NCBI GenBank assembly: GCA_934203075.1
Contig: CAKPYT010000004.1
Coordinates: forward strand, 1 to 18,213
DNA from: an uncultured Clostridia bacterium
Lineage (GTDB): Bacteria; Bacillota; Clostridia; Christensenellales; CAG-314
Direction of reading: 5' to 3'
Length of the DNA: 18,213 bases
Shown: one piece after another, positions 1-5,541 of the stretch
How positions within the stretch are numbered: position 1 is the first letter of the stretch
Layout: each line of letters opens with the position of its first letter
Position numbers and translations under genes: made by a program
The notes under the pieces: generated by a model
Databases searched by the model: none
Seen by the model: only the letters and a program-made list of their open reading frames with translations
What the model was told of the DNA's origin: nothing

Positions 1-10
1 CAGCCTTTAT

Positions 11-39
11 ATATTACCACTACCTATCTTCTATGTCAA
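11..39 (-). promoter_or_regulatory. Sigma-A-type promoter reading out of the left edge
   Basis: On the minus strand a consensus -35 TTGACA (39-34) is followed after 17 nt by TAATAT (16-11). It points off the left end, so it presumably drives a gene just outside the window. No coding sequence between it and the edge can be judged. Confidence 0.6.
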
Positions 40-321
40 TCTTTTTCTTCAATCTTTTTTAACTTTTTTTCGCCTTTTTTCTCCCTTTTTCCCTTACTCT
101 CCCCTCTCTCCTCCGCTGCCGGCAAGGAAACCCGGCTCCCCCTCTCTCCTTCGGCTCCGCTCTCTTTCGATCTTCCCTTCTCTCCACTCCCCTTCGCGTG
201 TCCCACTACTGCACACGTCCTCCGCTCTACCTGCGTCCGCCGCGCCCCCTCCCTAGCCCCGCAGTTTTACTTGATAAAATACCGTATACCGATTACAGTT
301 CATAAAAATAAGACGGTTCAT
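40..321. other. Intergenic pyrimidine-rich tract, no gene seen
   Basis: Roughly positions 45-260 are almost all C and T on the plus strand (purine-rich on the minus strand), with T runs at the left grading into C-rich sequence at the right. Open frames here lack plausible start context and composition, and I see no gene. The imperfect inverted repeat GCCGG/CCGGC lies near 118-136. Around 298-326 the 11-mer GTTCATAAAAA occurs twice. A weak plus-strand promoter-like pair (TTGATA, 17 nt, TACAGT, about 271-299) has no gene behind it. Confidence 0.5.
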
Positions 322-365
322 AAAAAAACGAGAGACGCCGGACGCTGTTCGTCCTTGCAGGTCTC
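322..365 (-). terminator. Intrinsic terminator of the mnmA operon
   Basis: Read on the minus strand, an outer stem GAGAC/GTCTC (365-361 with 336-332) encloses an inner stem GGACG/CGTCC (354-350 with 344-340, loop AACAG). A run of seven T (328-322) follows. It lies about 90 nt after the stop of the acyl-CoA synthetase-like gene and is the first good terminator behind that operon. Confidence 0.7.
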
Positions 366-453
366 CCGATTCTTTTATACGACAGAAGAAACAAAAATCA
401 AATCCGCCTTCCGGAATCGATTTTCCGTCCTGGCGGGCGGAAAAAGCCTTTCG

Positions 454-2070
454 TTACGGTTGCCGTTCCGAGGCGTAACGTTTTTCCAATGCGCGGTAAT
501 CCGGCTTGCCCAAAGGCGTCAGGGGGAGTGCTTCCACCTGTTCGATTTCCCGCGGGTACTCCCATTTGTTCAAACGGCTGCGACACACCCGATCCACCCG
601 TTCCGTCACGTTCGGCACCGACGGGTCCGCCACGATACACACTTTCAGGACACTACCCTTTCTTTCGTGCGGAATCGCAAACGCACAGCACGCCAGCACC
701 CCTTCGACCGATCCCACCACTTCTTCCACAACGGCAGGAAACACCGGCACTCCGGATACTTTCACAATACGCTTGAGACGTTGTGTAAAATAGAGGTAGC
801 CGTCCTCATCCACCTTGCCGAAATCGCCTGTTTTCAGCCAGGTTTCGTTTTGATAAAAGAACAAAGCGTCCTCCGTTGCGGTGCGATCCGAAAGGTATCC
901 GTTCATTAACGTCGTGCCGCACAGACAGAGTTGCCCGGCCGTATTCGGGGGAAGCACCTCCCGGAAGGATTCGTCGAAAACCGCGGCCCGATTGCTCCCG
1001 ATGGGCTTGCCGATACTGCCCGGCCTGCGGTGCCCTTCGTAGTTGGCGCAAAAAACGCCGGCGCATTCCGTCATGCCGTAACCTTCGTCCAGGACGCAAG
1101 TTCCGCGCGCTGCCTTTACACGCTCGTCAAACTCCCTTTTCAATTTTTGCGGCAGTTTATCCCCCCCGCAATAGGCCGCGCGAACGCGTCGCAGAATACG
1201 CCCGCGGAAATTCTTTTGCACAAGCATTCCGGCGAACATCGTGGGGACGCCTACCAACAGCGTAACGCGATGCCGACGCATGACCGTGGCCATTTTTTTC
1301 GGCGAATACTTCGGAATCAGCGCCACACTGCCGCCGTAACTCAGAACGCTGTGCACGCATACGCCAAGCCCAAAAGCATGAAACATGGGCAAAACGTCCA
1401 GCATGCACTCCTTCGGTGCGACCTTCAACAGCGGCTGCGTGCCGATTGCCACTTCATTGAAAGCCCGATCCGACAAACAAATGCTCTTTGGTTTTTCCGT
1501 GGTTCCGCCGCTGTGCATAATCACGGCGGTTTCTGCCGGTTCCTGCGATTGCGTTGCCAGCACCGGTACGCGCAGCAACTGTCTGAACCAAAGAACCTTG
1601 CCCTTTAAACGATTTCTGTCCTTTCGGGTAAACGCTTCGTATACCGTGCGTTCTCCTGCATTCAGATAATATTGTGTCTGACAGGCAATCACCGTTATGC
1701 CCGCTTCGGTCAGTTCGCCGATTTCGCCGTTCAGAATTTTATCGAACCCGAACAGAACGGAACTGTTGCAAGCATTCATGTATTCTATCAATTGTGCCGC
1801 GGGAGTCAACGGATGCACCAGGTTGACTGTGATCCCCAATTTATTGCAGGCGTAAAAAGCCGAAACCGCCGTAGGAATATTCGGCAGGGCTATGGTGACG
1901 CAATCTCCCCTTTTGAACCCTCGCTGCATCAAAGCGGAGGCAATGGCATCCGTCTCGCGGAACAGTTCGCGATACGAAATACGCCTCAGCAGAAAGCAAA
2001 GCGCCGTTTGCGAATCGTTCTGCACGCCTTCTTTCATAAAATCATACATCGATTGGTTTACGTTTCTCAT
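454..2070 (-). CDS. AMP-dependent acyl-CoA synthetase/ligase family protein
   Basis: A 538-residue member of the ANL (acyl-CoA synthetase, adenylation domain, luciferase) family, which activates a carboxylate as acyl-AMP and usually passes it to CoA. Seen in order: the phosphate-binding loop HSGGTTEKPKS, the YGMTE motif, the LKTGDFG motif followed by the hinge region QRLKRIVKVSG, and the C-terminal TPLGKPD motif with the catalytic lysine. The hinge has Q where most relatives have G (GR.K). The substrate cannot be read from sequence; the length and the lack of carrier domains favour a fatty or aromatic acyl-CoA ligase over a peptide synthetase. I chose ATG at 2070. A TTG at 2082 is only 2 nt from the GGAGG (2089-2085), while the ATG is 14 nt away, so the start is uncertain by four codons. 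It lies 63 nt behind the DUF1624 gene with no terminator between, so it is probably the last gene of the mnmA operon. Confidence 0.85.
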   Translation of the reverse strand: MRNVNQSMYDFMKEGVQNDSQTALCFLLRRISYRELFRETDAIASALMQRGFKRGDCVTIALPNIPTAVSAFYACNKLGITVNLVHPLTPAAQLIEYMNACNSSVLFGFDKILNGEIGELTEAGITVIACQTQYYLNAGERTVYEAFTRKDRNRLKGKVLWFRQLLRVPVLATQSQEPAETAVIMHSGGTTEKPKSICLSDRAFNEVAIGTQPLLKVAPKECMLDVLPMFHAFGLGVCVHSVLSYGGSVALIPKYSPKKMATVMRRHRVTLLVGVPTMFAGMLVQKNFRGRILRRVRAAYCGGDKLPQKLKREFDERVKAARGTCVLDEGYGMTECAGVFCANYEGHRRPGSIGKPIGSNRAAVFDESFREVLPPNTAGQLCLCGTTLMNGYLSDRTATEDALFFYQNETWLKTGDFGKVDEDGYLYFTQRLKRIVKVSGVPVFPAVVEEVVGSVEGVLACCAFAIPHERKGSVLKVCIVADPSVPNVTERVDRVCRSRLNKWEYPREIEQVEALPLTPLGKPDYRALEKRYASERQP

Positions 2071-2133
2071 TTGTAATTGCAATTCCTCCGTTCCGAATCG
2101 CTTCCTTCTTCCTTCTATTTTTCGGAGTCTCTC

Positions 2134-2937
2134 TTAAAATATACCCCAGACGACCGTAAACAGGTACAAAATGCCATACATCGCCACCTGACTCCCCAGG
2201 TAAATTGCCAAAGAATGCCTGCCGCAAAACTCCAACGGTCTCGTCAGTTTGGGACAGCGATTTTCAAAAACACTCGTTTTGGCGGCATAGATCTTTTCGC
2301 CTGCCAACGCCCCGAGAAACAACCATCCGAGATAAGGCAACAAGGGCAGAAAATCTCCCGGCGAAAGACGATTTGCCGCCTGGCTGTTGCCCAAAAAGAA
2401 CAGCCACTCCGGCAGGGCCACGGGCTTGACCAGCCACGCCTCCCCCACGAACAGCATCACCACGCAGGCAAGCAGCCACACGGCGCGTGATAATTTGAGA
2501 CTGCGCAGCAGTTCCGTCATTAAAACGCCGTAAGCAATGACGTGCAGCACGTTGAAGCGAATTACGAAATCGCCGCCACCGAGCGCACGCAGCAAAATCG
2601 TACAAAGCGTCAAGCCGTACGCGAACCCCAGCATCTTTACGCCTCGCTTCCAATTGTTGCGCGAAAGCGCACAGCTGACGCCGGAAAGCCCTACGAATCC
2701 GATGAGAAAATAACGATGTACGCCCGTACGCAAAGCACTTGTCTGATACTCCGTAGCAAAACGTGCAATCGTTTGAAAAAACTCCGTCGAAAAAGGCAAA
2801 CTCATAAAATCGAACATCAGATGATCCCAAACGACGAATAGAATCAGAATTCCGCGCAGGAAGTCCACCTCCCACACGCGTTTTTTTTGCGGAAGCGTTT
2901 CCTCCTGCATTGTTACGATGTTTTCCGGTTCCGTCAT
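2134..2937 (-). CDS. DUF1624 / HGSNAT-type multi-pass membrane acyltransferase-like protein
   Basis: A 267-residue integral membrane protein. The N-terminal cytoplasmic tail is followed by VWEVDFLRGILILFVVWDHL, the signature of the DUF1624 family. That family is related to the catalytic region of heparan-alpha-glucosaminide N-acetyltransferase, in which acetyl groups cross the membrane from cytoplasmic acetyl-CoA. About six or seven hydrophobic spans are visible, and the histidine of the WDHL motif is the candidate acceptor residue by family analogy. The bacterial substrate is unknown. Its ATG overlaps the mnmA stop (ATGA). It has a near-perfect ribosome binding site, GGAGGTGAT, inside the mnmA tail, so translation is coupled to mnmA. 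The next gene downstream is an acyl-CoA synthetase-like enzyme, which could supply an acyl-CoA; that link is inference. Confidence 0.75.
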   Translation of the reverse strand: MTEPENIVTMQEETLPQKKRVWEVDFLRGILILFVVWDHLMFDFMSLPFSTEFFQTIARFATEYQTSALRTGVHRYFLIGFVGLSGVSCALSRNNWKRGVKMLGFAYGLTLCTILLRALGGGDFVIRFNVLHVIAYGVLMTELLRSLKLSRAVWLLACVVMLFVGEAWLVKPVALPEWLFFLGNSQAANRLSPGDFLPLLPYLGWLFLGALAGEKIYAAKTSVFENRCPKLTRPLEFCGRHSLAIYLGSQVAMYGILYLFTVVWGIF

Positions 2938-4013
2938 TTGATCACCTCCTCAATGACACCGCCCCCCAGGCAGTATTTCTCGTTATAAAACACGACGTAC
3001 TGCCCCGGCGTTACGGCACGTTGCGGTTCGTCGAACCACACTACGGTGCGCCCCTTTTCGCGCTGCAGCGTTACGCCCTGCTCCGGCTGACGGTAACGGA
3101 ATTTTGCATACATCTTTAACGTTTGTTCCTGCGGCGGACAAGGGATCCAATTCACGTCGTACGTGACGAGGCCTTTGCTCATCAACGGCGTTTCGTCCCC
3201 GTGACTTACCAGCAAAACGTTGTTTTTCATATCCTTTTCTACAACGAACCAACGATCCTGCACCCCGTCCTTTGTTCCGCCGAGGTTCAGCCCGCGCCTT
3301 TGCCCCAAGGTATAGTACATCAGCCCCAGGTGTTCCCCCACTTTTTTTCCGTCCAGCGTGCGGATTTCCCCCGGGCGATTGGGTAAATACGTTTGCAGAA
3401 AGTTGCGGAAATTGCGCTCCCCAATGAAGCAAATTCCGGTGGAATCCTTCTTTTGGGCCGTTGCCAAACCGTTTTCTTCCGCAATACGGCGCACTTCCGG
3501 TTTTTGCAGCCCGCCGAGCGGAAACAAAACGTCCTTCAGCTGCGCCTGACTGAGTTGATTCAAAAAGTACGTTTGATCTTTGTTCTGATCCGCCGCTTTC
3601 ACAAGAAACGTCTTTCCGTCCCTTCTCTCCACGTCGGCGTAATGCCCCGTTGCGATATAGTCCGCACCGAGATCTTTGGCAAACTGCAAAAACGGCTTGA
3701 ACTTGACCTCTCGATTGCACAACACATCCGGATTCGGCGTGCGGCCGCGTTCGTACTCCTGCAAAAAGTAGCGGAATACGTGATCCATATATTGTTTTGC
3801 AAAATTGACGGAGTAATACGGAATGCCGATACGTTCGCAAACGCGCCGCACGTCCGCATAGTCCTCCTCGGCGCAGCAGTGACCGTTGTCCTGTTCTTCC
3901 CAATTGTGCATAAACAGACCGATGACGTCGTACCCCTGTTCTTTCAGGAGAAGCGCCGCAACCGAACTATCCACCCCGCCGGACATTCCGACGACAACCC
4001 GTTCTTTCTTCAT
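2934..4013 (-). CDS. mnmA: tRNA-specific 2-thiouridylase MnmA
   Basis: A 359-residue cytoplasmic enzyme that puts sulfur on C2 of wobble uridine-34 in tRNA-Lys, -Glu and -Gln, using ATP and sulfur relayed from a cysteine desulfurase. The PP-loop SGGVDSS sits at residues 11-17, NPDVLCN carries the catalytic Cys99 and STGICFIGER carries the partner Cys195. The length matches the family. The frame is open upstream to 4469, but family start and homology begin at MKKERVVVG, so I place the start at ATG 4013. No Shine-Dalgarno precedes it; instead a promoter abuts the ATG, predicting a leaderless transcript. It appears to be the first gene of an operon with the DUF1624 gene (ATGA overlap) and the acyl-CoA synthetase-like gene. 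Confidence 0.95.
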   Translation of the reverse strand: MKKERVVVGMSGGVDSSVAALLLKEQGYDVIGLFMHNWEEQDNGHCCAEEDYADVRRVCERIGIPYYSVNFAKQYMDHVFRYFLQEYERGRTPNPDVLCNREVKFKPFLQFAKDLGADYIATGHYADVERRDGKTFLVKAADQNKDQTYFLNQLSQAQLKDVLFPLGGLQKPEVRRIAEENGLATAQKKDSTGICFIGERNFRNFLQTYLPNRPGEIRTLDGKKVGEHLGLMYYTLGQRRGLNLGGTKDGVQDRWFVVEKDMKNNVLLVSHGDETPLMSKGLVTYDVNWIPCPPQEQTLKMYAKFRYRQPEQGVTLQREKGRTVVWFDEPQRAVTPGQYVVFYNEKYCLGGGVIEEVIK

Positions 4014-4020
4014 AAATTTT

Positions 4021-4049
4021 ATTTTAACAAATTTTATCGGGATTGACAA
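4021..4049 (-). promoter_or_regulatory. mnmA promoter placed for a leaderless mRNA
   Basis: On the minus strand TTGTCA (4049-4044), a 17-nt spacer and TAAAAT (4026-4021) are followed by only seven bases before the mnmA ATG (4013). A start site 6-8 nt past the -10 falls on, or one base from, the A of the ATG. Confidence 0.65.
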
Positions 4050-4102
4050 CACGAAACCGCCCCTTACGACAAAACTTTCCGAAATGTCTATTGCAAGAAA
4101 GT

Positions 4103-4130
4103 TTGCAAATCGCAAAATCTGTGTTATACT
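4103..4130 (+). promoter_or_regulatory. tRNA-Arg transcription unit promoter (extended -10)
   Basis: TTGCAA (4103-4108), a 16-nt spacer and TATACT (4125-4130) with the extended -10 dinucleotide TG at 4122-4123. Transcription should start near 4137. It is divergent from the mnmA promoter, whose -35 lies about 55 bases to the left. Confidence 0.65.
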
Positions 4131-4136
4131 GAATGT

Positions 4137-4288
4137 AATCGGAGGAACCGCCCGACGAAGTCGGGAAACGTCCCCTTCGTTTGTTTTGCTTGTTTTGCGG
4201 TCGGCAAAGCCTGCAAGAAAATTCGGTTGGAAAACGACTGCAAGGTCTGCTCCTGTAAAACACAACGATTTCTTTTTATTTTCTATTT
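4137..4288 (+). other. Long 5' leader upstream of tRNA-Arg
   Basis: About 150 nt lie between the promoter and the mature tRNA, and I see no second promoter close to the tRNA. It holds a hairpin CCCGAC-GAA-GTCGGG (around 4150-4165) and a wobble-containing hairpin CGGTTG/CGACTG near 4223-4240. There is no reading frame with a convincing start, although an isolated GGAGG occurs near 4141. It does not match SRP RNA, 6S RNA or RNase P motifs that I know. Confidence 0.4.
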
Positions 4289-4364
4289 GTGCCCGTGGTG
4301 GAATTGGATACCATAAAAGCCTCCGACGCTTTCGGTCCGGGTTCGAGCCCCGGCGGACACACCA
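4289..4364 (+). tRNA. tRNA-Arg (anticodon CCG)
   Basis: A 76-nt cloverleaf can be drawn. Acceptor GTGCCCG pairs with CGGACAC (4354-4360), the D stem GTGG/CCAT has loop AATTGGATA, and the anticodon stem AAAGC/GCTTT has loop CTCCGAC, giving anticodon CCG at 4323-4325. The variable loop is CGGT and the T stem CCGGG/CCCGG has loop TTCGAGC. The discriminator is A and the CCA is encoded (4362-4364). A20 and C35, arginine identity bases known from E. coli, are present. Position 4:69 is a C-A mismatch. It should read CGG codons. Confidence 0.93.
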
Positions 4365-4374
4365 GACGAACAAA

Positions 4375-4404
4375 AACACCCGCACTTCTCTGCGGGTGTT
4401 TTTT
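4375..4404 (+). terminator. Terminator of the tRNA-Arg unit
   Basis: AACACCCGCA (4375-4384), loop CTTCTC and TGCGGGTGTT (4391-4400) form a 10-bp stem that runs into six T. It starts 11 nt after the CCA end. Confidence 0.9.
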
Positions 4405-4447
4405 GGTTCCGGGGCGGATTCCCTTTGGGCCTTTTCGGCAAGCAAAC

Positions 4448-4470
4448 AAAAAAGGCGGAGAATCCGCATT
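4448..4470 (-). terminator. Terminator of the small lipoprotein gene
   Basis: On the minus strand GCGGA-TTC-TCCGC (4467-4455) is followed by C and six T (4453-4448), about 30 nt after the stop codon. A short T run also lies on the other side, so it may work weakly in both directions between the convergent units. Confidence 0.75.
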
Positions 4471-4496
4471 TTTCTGTTATTGGGTTATGCTTTCGG

Positions 4497-5021
4497 TTAT
4501 GCTTTTTCGATTACTTCCCAAGCATAAACGAAAGTGTTGTGATAACGGCTGGTTGCCCAGGTTTTGCCTTCGCACATTGCGGTGAAGCAAGTTTTCAGGT
4601 TTTCTGCCGTGAAGGACAATACTTTCTTTGCGGAGTCGTAGCTGCCGACCAACGTTCCCGCATTGTACAATGCGTCTGCAGAGGAATCCGCAGCGATGGA
4701 GAAAGTATACGTCGTGCCGTCTACCGCATAGGTGCCTTTGTATTCCGCAACAAAGTCACTGAACGTATCGTCCGGATAGTTCACGTTCATCGTAAACGTT
4801 TTATCCGATTTCAAAACCAGTTTTACGTCTGCTTCGTAATCGTTTGCCATCGGGCCGGCTTTGATGCCGTTGAACGTACCTTCCCCTTCTTTATAAGAAA
4901 CGTACGTTACGCCTTTATCTTCCGGCGTCGGCTCCGGCTCTTTCGGTCCGCAAGCCGCAAACGCAAATAACATCACACATGCCAAAGCGGCAACCAATGC
5001 TACTCTCCAAAAATTCTTCAT
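4497..5021 (-). CDS. Small lipoprotein of unknown function
   Basis: A 174-residue secreted lipoprotein, function not recognised. Residues 1-23 are a lipoprotein signal peptide with Cys24 in the context AFAAC, followed by a Pro/Glu-rich tether (GPKEPEPTPEDKG) and a polar beta-rich domain of about 135 residues with alternating Thr/Tyr/Val strands. No catalytic motif is visible. The start is ATG 5021 with GGAGG seven bases upstream; an in-frame start at 5039 would overlap the leader hairpin. It is a single-gene unit with a consensus promoter upstream and a terminator downstream. Around the stop codon an 11-nt sequence GGTTATGCTTT is tandemly duplicated (4483-4493 and 4495-4505), giving a second in-frame stop. 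It may be a lineage-specific surface protein. Confidence 0.8.
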   Translation of the reverse strand: MKNFWRVALVAALACVMLFAFAACGPKEPEPTPEDKGVTYVSYKEGEGTFNGIKAGPMANDYEADVKLVLKSDKTFTMNVNYPDDTFSDFVAEYKGTYAVDGTTYTFSIAADSSADALYNAGTLVGSYDSAKKVLSFTAENLKTCFTAMCEGKTWATSRYHNTFVYAWEVIEKA

Positions 5022-5033
5022 GTCTTTTCCTCC

Positions 5034-5093
5034 AACCACCGAGTGGTTTCATTTTATTAAAAGTATTATAACAACCGGAAAAAACCTTGTCAA
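5034..5093 (-). promoter_or_regulatory. Consensus promoter and leader hairpin of the small lipoprotein gene
   Basis: Minus strand: TTGACA (5093-5088), 17 nt, TATAAT (5070-5065), with TG one base before the -10 as in extended promoters; every core position matches consensus. The predicted start is near 5058. The leader then has a short hairpin AACCAC-TCG-GTGGTT (5048-5034) ending just upstream of the GGAGG, so it could influence ribosome access or message stability. Confidence 0.8.
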
Positions 5094-5146
5094 TACGGAT
5101 TTTAAAACTGCTTTCGGAAAAAATTAAAAAACTTTGCTTCCGTCGT

Positions 5147-5175
5147 TTGACAAACTCGTGCGGGTGTGGTACCCT
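5147..5175 (+). promoter_or_regulatory. Promoter of the met leader / metQNI operon
   Basis: TTGACA (5147-5152), a 17-nt spacer and TACCCT (5170-5175), with TGG before the -10 giving an extended -10. The -10 is poor but the -35 is perfect. An imperfect dyad GTGC-GGGT...ACCC-TT-GCAC (5158-5180) covers the -10 and could be an operator. Transcription should start near 5182, just ahead of the leader peptide's ribosome binding site. Confidence 0.65.
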
Positions 5176-5200
5176 TGCACCGTTACGAAAGGAGCCAAGT

Positions 5201-5278
5201 ATGAAATTCCGTCTGTTCGACAACGCTATGATGATGCAAATGTACATGTGCCGCATGTGCATGTTTTCTCATAGTTAA
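5201..5278 (+). CDS. Methionine-rich leader peptide of the metQNI operon
   Basis: A 25-codon ORF with AAAGGAG six bases before its ATG. Eight of 25 residues are Met: residues 1, 10, 11, 12, 14, 16, 19 and 21, the core reading MMMQMYMCRMCM. Two Cys codons (17 and 20) lie in the same stretch. It sits between a promoter and a strong intrinsic terminator, upstream of a methionine ABC transporter, which is the arrangement of a ribosome-mediated attenuator. By that model ribosomes short of charged tRNA-Met would pause in the Met cluster and prevent the terminator from forming. Bases 5207-5221 (start of the ORF) can pair with 5283-5300 (just after it): TTCCG, TCT and TTCGAC against GTCGAA, AGA and CGGAA with small bulges. 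A stalled ribosome would break this pairing. A metal-binding micro-peptide is a less likely alternative. Confidence 0.8.
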   Translation: MKFRLFDNAMMMQMYMCRMCMFSHS

Positions 5279-5322
5279 AATCGTCGAAAGAATTTCGGAA
5301 CCGCTACAAAACTGCAACGTTT

Positions 5323-5352
5323 ACGGAAAGTCTTTTGACTTTCCGTTTTTTT
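5323..5352 (+). terminator. Attenuator terminator between met leader peptide and metQ
   Basis: ACGGAAAGTC (5323-5332), loop TTTT and GACTTTCCGT (5337-5346) form a perfect 10-bp stem with seven T (5346-5352). It starts 44 nt after the leader-peptide stop and 190 nt before metQ, with no second promoter that I can see before metQ. Expression of metQNI must therefore pass through it. TTCCGT inside the leader ORF (5207-5212) is complementary to ACGGAA in its 5' arm. Confidence 0.85.
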
Positions 5353-5541
5353 ATGCCGGGAGGCCCTATGCTATACCACAAACGAATGCGTCGGCAGACG
5401 CAAAGATCCCCTTTGAACCAATTACACCGAAACACTTGAAACAAGAGACCCTCTAAGACGCAGCAATGCCGCCGTTCCGGATTCGAATCGAATCCCCCAA
5501 CCCTGAAAATTTTATTCTCGCAGAAGAGAAAAGGAGACGTT
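5353..5541 (+). other. metQ leader downstream of the attenuator
   Basis: This 189-nt untranslated stretch has a hairpin TGCGTC-GGCA-GACGCA (5387-5402), a second copy of GACGCA (5457-5462) that could compete for the same arm, and a hairpin GGATTC-GAATC-GAATCC near 5478-5494. A 23-codon frame (5368-5439) has GGGAGG only 4 nt before its ATG, is Arg-rich with no Met bias, and I do not call it. No SAM-riboswitch or T-box core is visible. Confidence 0.4.

Noticed and set aside
271..909. 212-codon plus-strand ORF
   Set aside because: It is antisense to the acyl-CoA synthetase-like gene, lacks a ribosome binding site and has random-looking composition.
4137..4288. Small SRP RNA or 6S RNA before tRNA-Arg
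   Set aside because: The conserved SRP loop sequence is absent and no long 6S-like bubble hairpin can be drawn.
4014..4469. In-frame N-terminal extension of mnmA
   Set aside because: The extension runs antisense through the tRNA-Arg gene, its terminator and its leader, has no family similarity, and the MnmA fold begins at MKKERVVVG.
5368..5439. Second short ORF (23 codons) after the met attenuator
   Set aside because: GGGAGG is only 4 nt from the ATG and the peptide is Arg/Gln-rich with no methionine bias; kept only as a note.
5160..5541. SAM riboswitch or T-box controlling metQNI
   Set aside because: I looked for the SAM-I core and the T-box sequence and found neither; the GGGTGTGGTACCC near 5162 resembles a T-box only superficially and lies in the promoter.
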